A DNA stretch of 49,195 nt from an uncultured Moraxella sp. (lineage in GTDB: Bacteria; Pseudomonadota; Gammaproteobacteria; Pseudomonadales; Moraxellaceae): NCBI GenBank assembly GCA_943908425.1, contig CALTTC010000016.1, forward strand, positions 1 through 49,195. The letters run 5' to 3'. Below are positions 35,191-43,870 of this stretch, piece by piece. Under the pieces are notes generated by a model. The model had not been told where the DNA came from. It searched no databases and saw only the letters and a list, made by a program, of their open reading frames with translations. Position numbers and translations under genes: made by a program. Each line of letters starts with the position of its first letter. Positions within the stretch are counted from its first letter, which is position 1.

Positions 35191-35670
35191 ATGAATAAAT
35201 ACAGTGGCACAGACGATAACATTGATAATAATGCTAATGATAACAACGCAAGCGTAAGCGATAACAATATCGGTAATGGCAGTAATCTTAGTGCTAGTAA
35301 TGGCAATATAAGTAACGTCAATGCCAGTCAAATAGGCGATAAGATGATTAAAGAGTATCAACAGCGAATTGATGACGTACAGGCTTTGTACCGCCAGTTT
35401 GAACAAAACAAAACCGCGCTTGCCAAAAGTCAAGCCCTGTGGCAACAAACAGCACAGATTGCCAAAACTTTGCAAGATTTTTATGATAAGGAGTTTTCGC
35501 CTATTTATGATGCAATAGAGCAAGGCGTACCGCTTGACTTATTATCTGTGATTGATGATGAGACGTATAGCATTATGGCAGAAGACACACTTTGGAATGG
35601 CTTTTATGACTATCAGCAACTACTTTGGTGGCAGATGAAGTTTGCCTTAGCGGAGCTTGAACCTAAATAG
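35191..35670 (+). CDS. DUF4298-like protein with Asn/Asp/Ser-rich N-terminus
   Basis: The 159-residue protein begins with about 50 residues of asparagine, aspartate and serine-rich low-complexity sequence, followed by a helical domain (about 50-159). The domain runs KEYQQRIDDVQALYRQFEQNKTALAKSQALW...FYDKEFSPIYDAIEQG and then SVIDDETYSIMAEDTLWNGFYDYQQLLWW, a pattern similar to DUF4298. No function is known. AAGGTGGGG precedes the ATG. It stands alone between hemH and the convergent polA. Confidence 0.7.
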   Translation: MNKYSGTDDNIDNNANDNNASVSDNNIGNGSNLSASNGNISNVNASQIGDKMIKEYQQRIDDVQALYRQFEQNKTALAKSQALWQQTAQIAKTLQDFYDKEFSPIYDAIEQGVPLDLLSVIDDETYSIMAEDTLWNGFYDYQQLLWWQMKFALAELEPK

Positions 35671-35697
35671 CCGATACATAAAATCAGCACAGCATCA

Positions 35698-35818
35698 AAA
35701 ACTAATACCAAAAACTAATACCAAAAATCAGTGTAAAAACTAACCGTAAGACAAAAAAAACGACAGGGTAAAAACACCAAGCGTGTGATTAGCACCATTA
35801 AGCCTTAGCACCATTAAG
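35698..35818. repeat. Short tandem duplications downstream of polA
   Basis: A 13-bp unit (AAAACTAATACCA) is repeated at 35698-35710 and 35711-35723, and TTAGCACCATTAAG occurs at 35789-35802 and 35805-35818 (16-bp period). Both lie between convergent genes. Confidence 0.75.
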
Positions 35819-35836
35819 TTTTAACACAATTAAGAC

Positions 35837-38731
35837 TTAATGGGCTTGATCCCAATTATCGCCAATGCCGACTTCAACGAGTAGGGGCACTGCAAATGTC
35901 ACATCAAACCCAAGCGATTTGGCGGTATCGTCCAGTACATTTTGCATCGCAAGTTTGAGTTTTGGGGCAAGCGTCTCGGCAATTTCGCTGTCCACTTCAA
36001 AAACCAACTCATCGTGGACTTGCAGTAGCATATCCGCTTTGCCTTTGGGTAAAATGTCATTAACCGCAATCATCGCAAGCTTGATGATGTCAGCAGCACT
36101 GCCTTGCAAAGGGGCGTTAATGGCGGCACGCAAGGCGGCTTCTTTTATCATACGGTTAGTGCTTGTTACCTCAGGCATAAAAAGCTTACGCCCCAACAAT
36201 GTCTCAACATAGCCTTGATTGATGGCTTGGTGTTTGGTGCGTTCCATATAGTCATAAACGCTTGGGTAGCTTGCAAAATATCGCTCTATATACGCCTTGG
36301 CATCAAACTGGCTAATTTTTAGCTGGCGTGCTAGCCCAAAGGCACTCATGCCATACAACAGACCAAAATTAACCGCTTTTGCCGCTCGTCTCTCGTTTGG
36401 TGCAATATCATCAATCGCCTTATCCAAAATCTCACTGGCGGTTTTGGTGTGAATGTCCACGCCTTGATGAAAAGCGTCAATCAGCCTTGTATCTTGTGAA
36501 AAATGTGCCATCAGTCGCAGTTCAATTTGTGAATAATCTGCCGCCAGTAACACGCGTCCCTTAGGGGCAATAAAGGCTTCTCGGATTTGTCGCCCTGTGT
36601 CGGTGCGAATAGGAATATTTTGTAGATTAGGGTCTGACGATGACAGTCGTCCCGTGCTTGTAAAGGCTTGATGATAGCTTGTATGCACACGTCCTGCCTT
36701 GTCGGCGACCTTATCTAGAGTATCGGTATAGGTGCTTTTTAGTTTGGATAGACTTCTGTGTTCCAAAACGACATCTACCAGTGGGTGGTCAATTTTACTC
36801 AGCACTTCTTCTGATGTGGAATATTGTCCTGTTTTGGTTTTTTTGCCCCCTGTAATGCCAAGCTTGGCAAACAAAATCTCGCCTAATTGTTTGGGGCTTG
36901 CCAAATTAAAAGCCGCGCCAGCCAGCTCAAAAGCTCTATTTTCAAGGCGGTGCATACCTTGGTCAAATTCAGCCGACAACTTCATTAAAAAGGGACGATT
37001 GACCAAAATGCCTGTTCGCTCCATTTGGGTTAAAATCTGGGCAACGGGCAACTCCAAGCGGTGTAGTAAAGTGCTAGTAATGGGGTCTTTTTGTAGCTTT
37101 TCTTGAAATAATTGAAATAAGCGAAAGGTAATGTCCGCATCTTCACAAGCATAATGGCTTGCCACGTCCAAGGCGATTTTGTCAAAGGTAAGCTGTTTTT
37201 TGCCACGCCCTGCAATGTCTTCAAAGGTTGTGGTGTTATGGTTTAAATAAAACTGTGCCAAGGCGTCCATATTGTGGCGAGTGGCGGCGGCGTTTAAGAC
37301 ATAGCTTGCTAGCATTGTGTCCATTTGCCAGTTTTGAATATTAATACCAGCATTGGTAAAAATATGGGCATCGTATTTTAAATGTTGTCCGATTTTGCCA
37401 ATGGCGGGGTTTTCAAGAATGGGTTTTAATTGTGCCAAAACTTCTGCTTTGTCAAGCTGACCTGCAAGCAGTTGCCCAAGCTCATCAACGTGGGCAAGCG
37501 GAATATAATAGACTGTGCCTAGGGTATGGCAGATACTAATGCCAACCAAATCCGCCTGTTGCCAATCAATGCTTGTGGTCTCGGTATCAATGGCAAAATA
37601 AGCGGTGCTTTGTAAAGTGTCAATCAACGCATTAAAAGCTTGTGTTGTGGTAATGGTATGATAACGGGCGGCGGATAGTTCGGTGTTTTTGTTATCGGTT
37701 TGCTTGGCGAGTAAGTTATCAGCACTTGAGCTGGTATTTGGGTTGCCACGCGTATTGTTTAAGCTTGCATCGATTAAGCTTGCACTGTTTAAGTCGGCTG
37801 ATGTTTGCAAGGCACTAAGCTCTTTTTTAAATTCAAGCGTACGATAAATATCCAAAAGTGCTGGTACATTTTGATGTTGATAAAGAATAAAATCGTCCCA
37901 AACGTGCGGTAAGTCTAAATTGGTAACAATGGTTGCTAAAATTTTATCGCTTGCGATACTGTCTTTGTGGGCAAGCAAATTTTTGCCAACTGCCCCTTTG
38001 ATGTCTTTAGCGTTTTGTAAAATGGTTGCCAAATCGCCATAACGGTTCAGCAGGGTTTGGGCGGTTTTTGCCCCAACTTTTGGCACGCCCATAATGCCAT
38101 CAGACGCATCACCCATCAAGGTCAGATAGTCCACGATTTGATTGGCTTTGACCCCAAATTTTTGTATCACGCCGTCTTTATCGGTGATTTGCCCTTTAAA
38201 GCTATCGTCTAGTATCACGCAGTCATTAACAAGCTGTGCCATATCTTTATCGCCTGTGGAGATCACGACCCGATGTCCATTTTGGCACGCCTTAAAGGCG
38301 AGTGTACCAATAATATCGTCCGCTTCATAGCCATCAATGGCAAGCATAGGAATGCCAAGGGCTTTGATAAGCTTGTGAACATAAGGGATTTGGGCAATCA
38401 GCTCATCAGGGGCGGGCTTACGGCTGGCTTTATAATGCTCGCTCATTTGATGGCGAAAGGTTGGGGCTTTCGTGTCAAAAGCCACGACCATATGGGTTGG
38501 GCGATAGGTTCTAATGAGCTTATTTAAGGCATTTAATACCCCACGCACGGCATTGGTGGGTAAGCCTTCGGCGTTGCTAAGCGGCGGTAACCCATAAAAA
38601 CAGCGAAACAAATAATAAGAGCCATCAACCAGCACAAAAGGTGGCTTAGCTCGGTCAATCGCATTGGTATCAAAGTCAGCAAGGCTTATGGCAGGCGTGG
38701 CTTTTAATAGCGTGGGGGAATTGGCACTCAT
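35837..38731 (-). CDS. polA: DNA polymerase I
   Basis: PolA removes RNA primers and fills gaps in replication and repair. The 964-residue protein has all three domains: the 5'-3' exonuclease (about 1-320, with YEADDIIGTLA and MGDASDGIMGVPKVG), a proofreading 3'-5' exonuclease (about 365-560, with active-site Asp382 and Glu384 in IDTETT), and the polymerase domain with DYSQIELRLMAHFS, RRAAKAVNFGLLYGMS and QVHDELVFEV. A Ser/Asn-rich linker at about 310-360 separates the first two. The proofreading motif is intact. It is convergent with the DUF4298-like gene. Confidence 0.97.
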   Translation of the reverse strand: MSANSPTLLKATPAISLADFDTNAIDRAKPPFVLVDGSYYLFRCFYGLPPLSNAEGLPTNAVRGVLNALNKLIRTYRPTHMVVAFDTKAPTFRHQMSEHYKASRKPAPDELIAQIPYVHKLIKALGIPMLAIDGYEADDIIGTLAFKACQNGHRVVISTGDKDMAQLVNDCVILDDSFKGQITDKDGVIQKFGVKANQIVDYLTLMGDASDGIMGVPKVGAKTAQTLLNRYGDLATILQNAKDIKGAVGKNLLAHKDSIASDKILATIVTNLDLPHVWDDFILYQHQNVPALLDIYRTLEFKKELSALQTSADLNSASLIDASLNNTRGNPNTSSSADNLLAKQTDNKNTELSAARYHTITTTQAFNALIDTLQSTAYFAIDTETTSIDWQQADLVGISICHTLGTVYYIPLAHVDELGQLLAGQLDKAEVLAQLKPILENPAIGKIGQHLKYDAHIFTNAGINIQNWQMDTMLASYVLNAAATRHNMDALAQFYLNHNTTTFEDIAGRGKKQLTFDKIALDVASHYACEDADITFRLFQLFQEKLQKDPITSTLLHRLELPVAQILTQMERTGILVNRPFLMKLSAEFDQGMHRLENRAFELAGAAFNLASPKQLGEILFAKLGITGGKKTKTGQYSTSEEVLSKIDHPLVDVVLEHRSLSKLKSTYTDTLDKVADKAGRVHTSYHQAFTSTGRLSSSDPNLQNIPIRTDTGRQIREAFIAPKGRVLLAADYSQIELRLMAHFSQDTRLIDAFHQGVDIHTKTASEILDKAIDDIAPNERRAAKAVNFGLLYGMSAFGLARQLKISQFDAKAYIERYFASYPSVYDYMERTKHQAINQGYVETLLGRKLFMPEVTSTNRMIKEAALRAAINAPLQGSAADIIKLAMIAVNDILPKGKADMLLQVHDELVFEVDSEIAETLAPKLKLAMQNVLDDTAKSLGFDVTFAVPLLVEVGIGDNWDQAH

Positions 38732-38894
38732 AGCAACCGCTCAAGCAAAAAGCCTAGTATAGCATATCTTAGCCGCGATACAAAAACTGGGCTGTGATCA
38801 AGAAGCATTGCCAAAACGCTCCTTTAGCGATAAAACTATTACCCAATATTGACTAAAGTTTTGCACAAAGTTACAAAAGCCAACTTAATAACAA

Positions 38895-38923
38895 CTGAAT
38901 GGCTAGCAAGCTTTTTGTAAAAT
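38895..38923 (+). promoter_or_regulatory. Candidate promoter for the 38987 gene
   Basis: CTGAAT (38895-38900), 17-bp spacer, TAAAAT (38918-38923). The 12 bases from the -10 onward (TAAAATGGCACG) are identical to those at the tpiA promoter. Confidence 0.45.
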
Positions 38924-38986
38924 GGCACGATTCACGCCTAAAATAATCGGTTTGGGCGGTTTTTATCTTTATTAAGGAGTGTATTT

Positions 38987-40033
38987 ATGGCGATTGTCAC
39001 TACACCAACCGCCCGCCGTCCTTCTTGGCGTGGCATTATCGCAGGGCTATTGATGGGGCTGATTGTCGTGATGGCAATGACCGCGTTGGCGCTCGTACTC
39101 GGCTCGTTTATTCCTTCTATTAGCTTGCAAGGCGCAGGCATTACCGCTGGCGTTTATGCAGTGATTACCGCATTGGTCAGTGCCTTTGTGGCGGGTTATT
39201 ATGCCGTTAAGGCATCTGCTCCTGAAGTGTTGTTTGGCGATGGCACAGACATTGACCCAAAAGATGCGACTTTAACAGGCATTTTAACAGCAGCGACCAT
39301 TATCGTTGCCACTAGCTATTTGACAATGAGTGGCGCAACAAGCTTTGTGCGTGGTGCAGGTAATGTTGCTGGCACAGTAGCGACAGGTACGGCTGGTGCA
39401 GTTGCTAGCACGGCAGGGGCAGTGACAGGTTCGGTAGGTACGCTTGCTGGTACAGGCGCAAGCTTAGCAGGGCTTGCTGGACAAACAGGGCTTATAGATG
39501 AAGCACGCCAAGCTTATAATCAAGTAACAGGCGATATTAGCCGTACTGATATTGAGCAGTTGGTTGCCAAAAATCTTGACGGTATGAGCCAAGAGCAAAT
39601 TCACGCCACAACCAATGTGGTTGTAGAAATGCTTAAAGATACGCGCCAAGATGTCAAAAATCTAGACTTTACACGCCTTGACACTTGGCAAAATCTAGAT
39701 ATGTACGCCAAAGAGCGTATGGCGCATATTGAGCAAGTGATTACAGGTCCTGAGTTTATTGCTCGCTTGCAAGCACAAGGCTTAACCGAAGCTCAAGCCA
39801 TGCAAGTGCGTGACGAAGCCCAAGCCGCTTATATGGATTATAAAGCCAAAACTGAGGCCAAAATTGCCCAAACGCGTCAAAGCATTGAGCAAGGCTTACA
39901 GCAAGCAGAAGAAGCCGCGCGTAAAGCTGCGTTATATGCTGGTCTTTTCTGGCTTATCAGTGCTGGCTTAACCTTTGTGATGAGTGTAATTGGTGCAAGA
40001 AGTGCCGCTGCCAAATATCGCATTATCCGCTAA
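38987..40033 (+). CDS. Membrane protein with Gly/Ala-rich hinge and coiled coil (unknown)
   Basis: The 348-residue protein has a predicted cytoplasmic N-terminus, three hydrophobic segments (about residues 15-45, 50-72 and 97-117), a striking Gly/Ala/Thr-rich run at about 122-168 with repeated AGxVAxTAG-like steps, then a long charged helical region (about 170-310) likely to form a coiled coil, and a final transmembrane helix (about 318-338). I do not recognise the family. AAGGAG at 38974-38979 is 7 nt before the ATG, and a strong terminator follows, so it is a single-gene unit between polA and ligA. A scaffolding or envelope role is possible but not shown. Confidence 0.8.
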   Translation: MAIVTTPTARRPSWRGIIAGLLMGLIVVMAMTALALVLGSFIPSISLQGAGITAGVYAVITALVSAFVAGYYAVKASAPEVLFGDGTDIDPKDATLTGILTAATIIVATSYLTMSGATSFVRGAGNVAGTVATGTAGAVASTAGAVTGSVGTLAGTGASLAGLAGQTGLIDEARQAYNQVTGDISRTDIEQLVAKNLDGMSQEQIHATTNVVVEMLKDTRQDVKNLDFTRLDTWQNLDMYAKERMAHIEQVITGPEFIARLQAQGLTEAQAMQVRDEAQAAYMDYKAKTEAKIAQTRQSIEQGLQQAEEAARKAALYAGLFWLISAGLTFVMSVIGARSAAAKYRIIR

Positions 40034-40060
40034 TAATATTTAGCCGTTAATCTAGTAATA

Positions 40061-40090
40061 AAAAACCGTCTTAGCTAAGGCGGTTTTTTA
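40061..40090 (+). terminator. Terminator between the 38987 gene and ligA
   Basis: AAAAACCGTCTTA pairs with TAAGGCGGTTTTT with one G-U wobble around a very short loop, followed by T residues. The near-perfect symmetry allows it to serve both convergent genes. Confidence 0.88.
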
Positions 40091-40115
40091 TTTGTTACTT
40101 TTTATAGGCTATTAA

Positions 40116-42119
40116 TTATTGAATGCCATTATCCTTAAGCAACTCTAAAAACTGTGTCTCATCCATAATGGTAATGCCAAGGCTTTGGGCTTTGGTGAGT
40201 TTGCTACCGGCATTAGCACCTGCTAGTAGGGTAGTGGTCTTATTTGAGACACTACCGGCAACTTTTGCGCCGAGCTGTTCTAGGGCTTTTTTGGCATCGT
40301 CACGCCCAAGACTGGCAAGCGTACCAGTAATCACCCACGTCTGTCCGGCAAGTACTGTGGCATCGCTTGTGTGTTGTGGTGTACAATGTATGCCAGCGGC
40401 AAGAAGTGAGTTTATCACCATCTGGTTGTGGGGGGCAGCAAAAAAATCCACAATCGCTTGGGCAGTGATTTCACCAATATCCGGCACGGCACATAAGGCG
40501 GTAAAATCCGCTCGCCGAATAGCGTCTAATTGACCAAAATGGCTGGCTAATGCTAAGGCGGTGGTTTCGCCCACACCGCGGATACCCAAGGCAAAGATAA
40601 AGCGCGATAGGGTGGTTTTTTTGGAGCGTTCAATGGCGGTAAGCATATTGTTTACCGATTTTTCGCCTAATTTATCAAAGCTGATTAGTGTCTCATAGTG
40701 TTGATTTAGGGTATAAATGTCAGCAACGGTTTGGACAAGCTTGTGGTCAAAAAAAGTCATCAGCCATTGCTTGCCCAATCCGTCAATGTCCATCGCTCGC
40801 CGAGAAACAAAGTGAAACAGCGCCTCTTTGGCTTGGGCAGGGCAAGCTAATCCGCCAGTGCAGCGTGCTAGCGCCTCCCCTTCTGGCAAGACCACAGGCG
40901 ATTGACACACAGGGCAGTGGCTGGGCAGGGTAATAGGGCGGGCATTACTAGGGCGTAGATCACTTAATACGCCCACAACTTTTGGGATGACATCACCTGC
41001 ACGCTCCACACGCACTGTATCGTGAATCATCACCCCAAGCCTAGCAATCTCGCCGACATTATGCAAGGTAACATTACTCACCTGTACGCCACCAACCAGC
41101 ACAGGGCGAAGCTTGCCAACGGGGGTCAGCTGTCCTGTGCGCCCAACTTGCCAGTCCACGTCTTGTAATAGGGTGGTTGCGACCTCGGCAGGGAATTTAT
41201 ACGCGGTTGCCCAGCGTGGTTCACGGCTTAAAAAACCCAGCTGGGCTTGCTGTGCTAAGTCATTTACTTTAATTACCAGCCCATCAATGGCAAATGGTAA
41301 CGTGTCGCGCTTAGCATTAATCTTATCATAATAACGCAATAAATCTTGCACGCTATCTGCCACATAATATGGCGAGACAGCAAAGCCAAGGCTCTCTAGC
41401 CACGCTAGTGCTTCGCCTTGTGTGGCAATAGCGCTAGGCAAGCCTTGATTCACCGAATACGCAAAAAACGCTAAAGGGCGTTCGGCGGCGATGGCTGGAT
41501 TTAGTTGGCGCAAGGTGCCGGCAGCGGCATTACGTGGATTGGCGAATTGTTTGTCGCCTTTATCGCCTTGCTGTGCGTTTAATTTGTGAAAGCCGGCGGT
41601 CGGCATTAAAATCTCCCCACGTATCTCCAGCAGGGCAATGTCGCAGGCAAGCACTATCGGTAAATTACGAATGGTGCGTACATTGTGAGTGACGTCCTCG
41701 CCAGTTGCGCCATCACCGCGAGTGACGGCTTGGGTGAGTGCGCCATGCACATATTTAAGCGATACCGCAAGCCCATCTAGCTTGAGCTCCGCTTGCCACT
41801 GCTTAATGGGGGTGGATAAGCGTTCTGTTGTGCGCCGTACAAAGTCTTGTAATTCTGTGGCGTTAAAGACATTGCCGAGCGATAGCATAGGAATGTCGTG
41901 GCGCACTTGGGTGAAGTGGGCTAAGGGCGCACCGCCGACTGTCTGTGTGGGACTATCGGCTTGAATTAGGGCTGGGTGTGCTGTCTCCAGAGTTAGTAAT
42001 TCTTGGCGCAAGCTGTCATATTCGCCATCACTAATCGTTGGTGCATCTAGCACATAGTAGGCGTGGTTGTGTTGTTTTAGCAGGCTAATCAACGCCCGCA
42101 TGGTGGCAACGGTGGACAT
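40116..42119 (-). CDS. ligA: NAD-dependent DNA ligase
   Basis: LigA seals nicks using NAD+. The 667-residue protein has the adenylation domain with active-site Lys113 in ELKLDGLAVSL, the OB domain (TGQLTPVGKLRPVLVGGVQVSNVTLHN), a four-cysteine zinc finger (CPVC...C...CPAQ, about residues 405-430), helix-hairpin-helix repeats, and a C-terminal BRCT domain (about 590-667). Length matches the E. coli enzyme. It starts 11 bases downstream of zipA on the same strand, the conserved zipA-ligA pair. Confidence 0.97.
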   Translation of the reverse strand: MSTVATMRALISLLKQHNHAYYVLDAPTISDGEYDSLRQELLTLETAHPALIQADSPTQTVGGAPLAHFTQVRHDIPMLSLGNVFNATELQDFVRRTTERLSTPIKQWQAELKLDGLAVSLKYVHGALTQAVTRGDGATGEDVTHNVRTIRNLPIVLACDIALLEIRGEILMPTAGFHKLNAQQGDKGDKQFANPRNAAAGTLRQLNPAIAAERPLAFFAYSVNQGLPSAIATQGEALAWLESLGFAVSPYYVADSVQDLLRYYDKINAKRDTLPFAIDGLVIKVNDLAQQAQLGFLSREPRWATAYKFPAEVATTLLQDVDWQVGRTGQLTPVGKLRPVLVGGVQVSNVTLHNVGEIARLGVMIHDTVRVERAGDVIPKVVGVLSDLRPSNARPITLPSHCPVCQSPVVLPEGEALARCTGGLACPAQAKEALFHFVSRRAMDIDGLGKQWLMTFFDHKLVQTVADIYTLNQHYETLISFDKLGEKSVNNMLTAIERSKKTTLSRFIFALGIRGVGETTALALASHFGQLDAIRRADFTALCAVPDIGEITAQAIVDFFAAPHNQMVINSLLAAGIHCTPQHTSDATVLAGQTWVITGTLASLGRDDAKKALEQLGAKVAGSVSNKTTTLLAGANAGSKLTKAQSLGITIMDETQFLELLKDNGIQ

Positions 42120-42130
42120 AGTATTCTCGC

Positions 42131-43066
42131 TTAGGCGGTGTAGGTAGCAACGTAATGACGTAAGGTCTGTAGTTCATTGTCATCAAGAAAATAACCGTCT
42201 TCGTTATGGATATCCGCATCTAGCGTCTCGGCGATATCAAAGGCGATTTGAATCATGCTATCAAAGCCAACCAAGCCCTCAGGGTGTGGTAACGATAAAA
42301 AAAACGCCAGTCCGCGGTAGCTTTGGGTGGGTAGTTGCACCAGATCAAAGCCTTCAATGCCGTGCGTGCCTACCCCAAGCATACTAAACCATAGCATACC
42401 TGCGCCTTCAGGGCGTTCATAGCGGTGAAACATATTGAGCAGTCCATAGCGCAAACCATAACGTTCCGCCAGCCGTAGAATGCTTGTGCCATCAATGCCT
42501 AGATGGTCGCGCGGCGTGAGTACAATGGTTAAGGTGTTTTTGTAGCCAAGCAGGGCATCATTATTGCGTGCGGTGCTTTGCGCTTTATCGGCAAAATAGC
42601 CGTCCAATAGCGGTGTCTCTTCAGTAAAATCAGCCACGCGCCCATCAAAGCTGTCTTGACTTACTGGCGTTTCTGGGCGACTGGTTGCAGTGTTGGGGGT
42701 AGCGGGAGTATCAGTTGGCTGGTTGGTTGGTTGGCTGGCAGCAGTAGCAAGCTCGTGCAAAGGGTCAGCGGTATTGGTGGCTGGCGTTAGCGTGTCGCTA
42801 CTGACAGGCGGCGCGCTACTAATGGTGATTTTATTGGCAATGGCTTGGTCGGCAACGACAACAGGGTCTGGCAGTTTGTCGTCATTTTCAGGGTGCGCAT
42901 CAATAAATACGCGCTCATTTCGCGCGGTAATTGGCAGTCCGTCCTTGCTTGTGGTAGGATTAGCATTTAGGGTAACACGTTTTTTCTTCGGCGTTTTTAG
43001 GTTATAAATGACAATCATAAAGCCAAAAACAAACATCAACAAACCAATAACAATCCACCACCACAT
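42131..43066 (-). CDS. zipA: Cell division protein ZipA
   Basis: ZipA tethers FtsZ to the membrane during septum formation. The 311-residue protein has an N-terminal membrane anchor (WWWIVIGLLMFVFGFMIVIY), a basic patch (KTPKKKR), a long Pro/Thr/Ala-rich linker (about residues 30-160), and a C-terminal FtsZ-binding domain (about 165-311) containing MFHRYERPEGAGMLWFSMLGVG and TLDADIHNEDGYFL. This layout and the position before ligA support the call. Confidence 0.93.
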   Translation of the reverse strand: MWWWIVIGLLMFVFGFMIVIYNLKTPKKKRVTLNANPTTSKDGLPITARNERVFIDAHPENDDKLPDPVVVADQAIANKITISSAPPVSSDTLTPATNTADPLHELATAASQPTNQPTDTPATPNTATSRPETPVSQDSFDGRVADFTEETPLLDGYFADKAQSTARNNDALLGYKNTLTIVLTPRDHLGIDGTSILRLAERYGLRYGLLNMFHRYERPEGAGMLWFSMLGVGTHGIEGFDLVQLPTQSYRGLAFFLSLPHPEGLVGFDSMIQIAFDIAETLDADIHNEDGYFLDDNELQTLRHYVATYTA

Positions 43067-43135
43067 CGCCTAGCCCCTTTTGGTTAAAAACTGTTGTAGC
43101 ATAGCAAATTGCCACATAATTTGCTAGAGATAGCA

Positions 43136-43163
43136 TAAAAAAAACACCCAAACAATTGGGTGT
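43136..43163 (-). terminator. rpmE2 terminator
   Basis: ACACCCAA (43144-43151) pairs with TTGGGTGT (43156-43163) around a 4-base loop. On the minus strand this is followed by eight or more T residues, 19 bases after the rpmE2 stop. Confidence 0.9.
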
Positions 43164-43181
43164 CTTTTGGGTAATATCCGC

Positions 43182-43439
43182 TTATTTTTTGCGCGAAGGG
43201 AAAGCCCCAAAACGCTTGTTAAAGCTTGCCACACGTCCTTCGTTAGAGGTTTTGCGCTGCTCACCTGTATAAAATGGGTGGGAAGCTGATGACACATCCA
43301 GTGGGTAATAAGGATATTCCTGTCCTTCGTACTCACGGGTGCCTTTAGTAGCAACGGTTGAACGGGTCAAAAAATACACATCAGCGTTAGTATCGTGGAA
43401 CAACACATCGCGGTATTCAGGGTGAATGTCTTTACGCAT
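43182..43439 (-). CDS. rpmE2: 50S ribosomal protein L31, type B
   Basis: The 85-residue protein matches L31 type B: MRKDIHPEYRDVLFHDTNAD, TVATKGTREYEGQEYPYYPLDVSSASHPFYTGEQRK, GRVASFNKRFG. It lacks the CxxC zinc-binding cysteines of type A L31, so it is the zinc-independent form. In many bacteria type B is induced under zinc shortage by Zur, but I see no clear Zur box here. The promoter at 43561-43588 leaves a leader of about 115 nt, with a TGGC/GCCA hairpin around 43490-43510 that could be regulatory. Confidence 0.95.
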   Translation of the reverse strand: MRKDIHPEYRDVLFHDTNADVYFLTRSTVATKGTREYEGQEYPYYPLDVSSASHPFYTGEQRKTSNEGRVASFNKRFGAFPSRKK

Positions 43440-43560
43440 AATTAATCCTATCCAAAAAACTCAAGCACAAACCGACACATAGTTTTTGAACATTGGCGCA
43501 TTTTTTGCCAATCCACAAATCTTTAGGCAAGCCTTCTTGAGTGGGAAAAATAAAGCCGTC

Positions 43561-43588
43561 ATTGTAGCACAGATAATAAAATTTTCAA
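43561..43588 (-). promoter_or_regulatory. rpmE2 promoter
   Basis: On the minus strand TTGAAA (43588-43583), a 16-bp spacer and TACAAT (43566-43561) form a good sigma-70 promoter, with start of transcription near 43554. Confidence 0.7.
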
Positions 43589-43612
43589 GTAAAAATATTT
43601 TTGTAATCATTA

Positions 43613-43640
43613 TTGACACTGTGGGATTTTTGGTTAAAAT
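43613..43640 (+). promoter_or_regulatory. Promoter of the Roadblock/GTPase cluster
   Basis: A consensus TTGACA (43613-43618), 16-bp spacer and TAAAAT (43635-43640) face the first Roadblock gene. It stands back to back with the rpmE2 promoter, their -35 boxes 24 bp apart. Expected start is near 43647, leaving a leader of roughly 220 nt. Confidence 0.72.
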
Positions 43641-43870
43641 AGCTATATCCACAAAAAAATTATGGTTTTTAAGTATATGATAATAAACTATTAAGTTATA
43701 CTTAACAAAGCGCATCTTTTTGTATTTTGTGAAGAAATGAATTGTAATTGCACGGATTTTGTGTAAAAATTGGTCTAGTTACTGATCTTGTTTAATTAAA
43801 TCATGCGATTTATTTATTAAATAATTAACAGTAGCGAACTTCAATTTAGAACCTTTAAGGGAGTAGTAAC
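43641..43870 (+). other. Long untranslated leader before the first Roadblock gene
   Basis: This AT-rich stretch has no open frame of note. It carries a TTAAGT-TAT-ACTTAA palindrome (43691-43705) and ends in a strong ribosome binding site (AAGGGAG, 43857-43863). A closer promoter could also exist (TTGCAC with TAAAAA near 43750-43775). I see no known riboswitch fold. Confidence 0.45.

Noticed and set aside
36732..37106. Plus-strand frame of 124 residues within polA
   Set aside because: Lies fully inside polA on the opposite strand, and polA is unambiguous.
43461..43715. Minus-strand 84-residue frame upstream of rpmE2
   Set aside because: It covers both divergent promoters, has no ribosome binding site and has a composition typical of AT-rich non-coding DNA.
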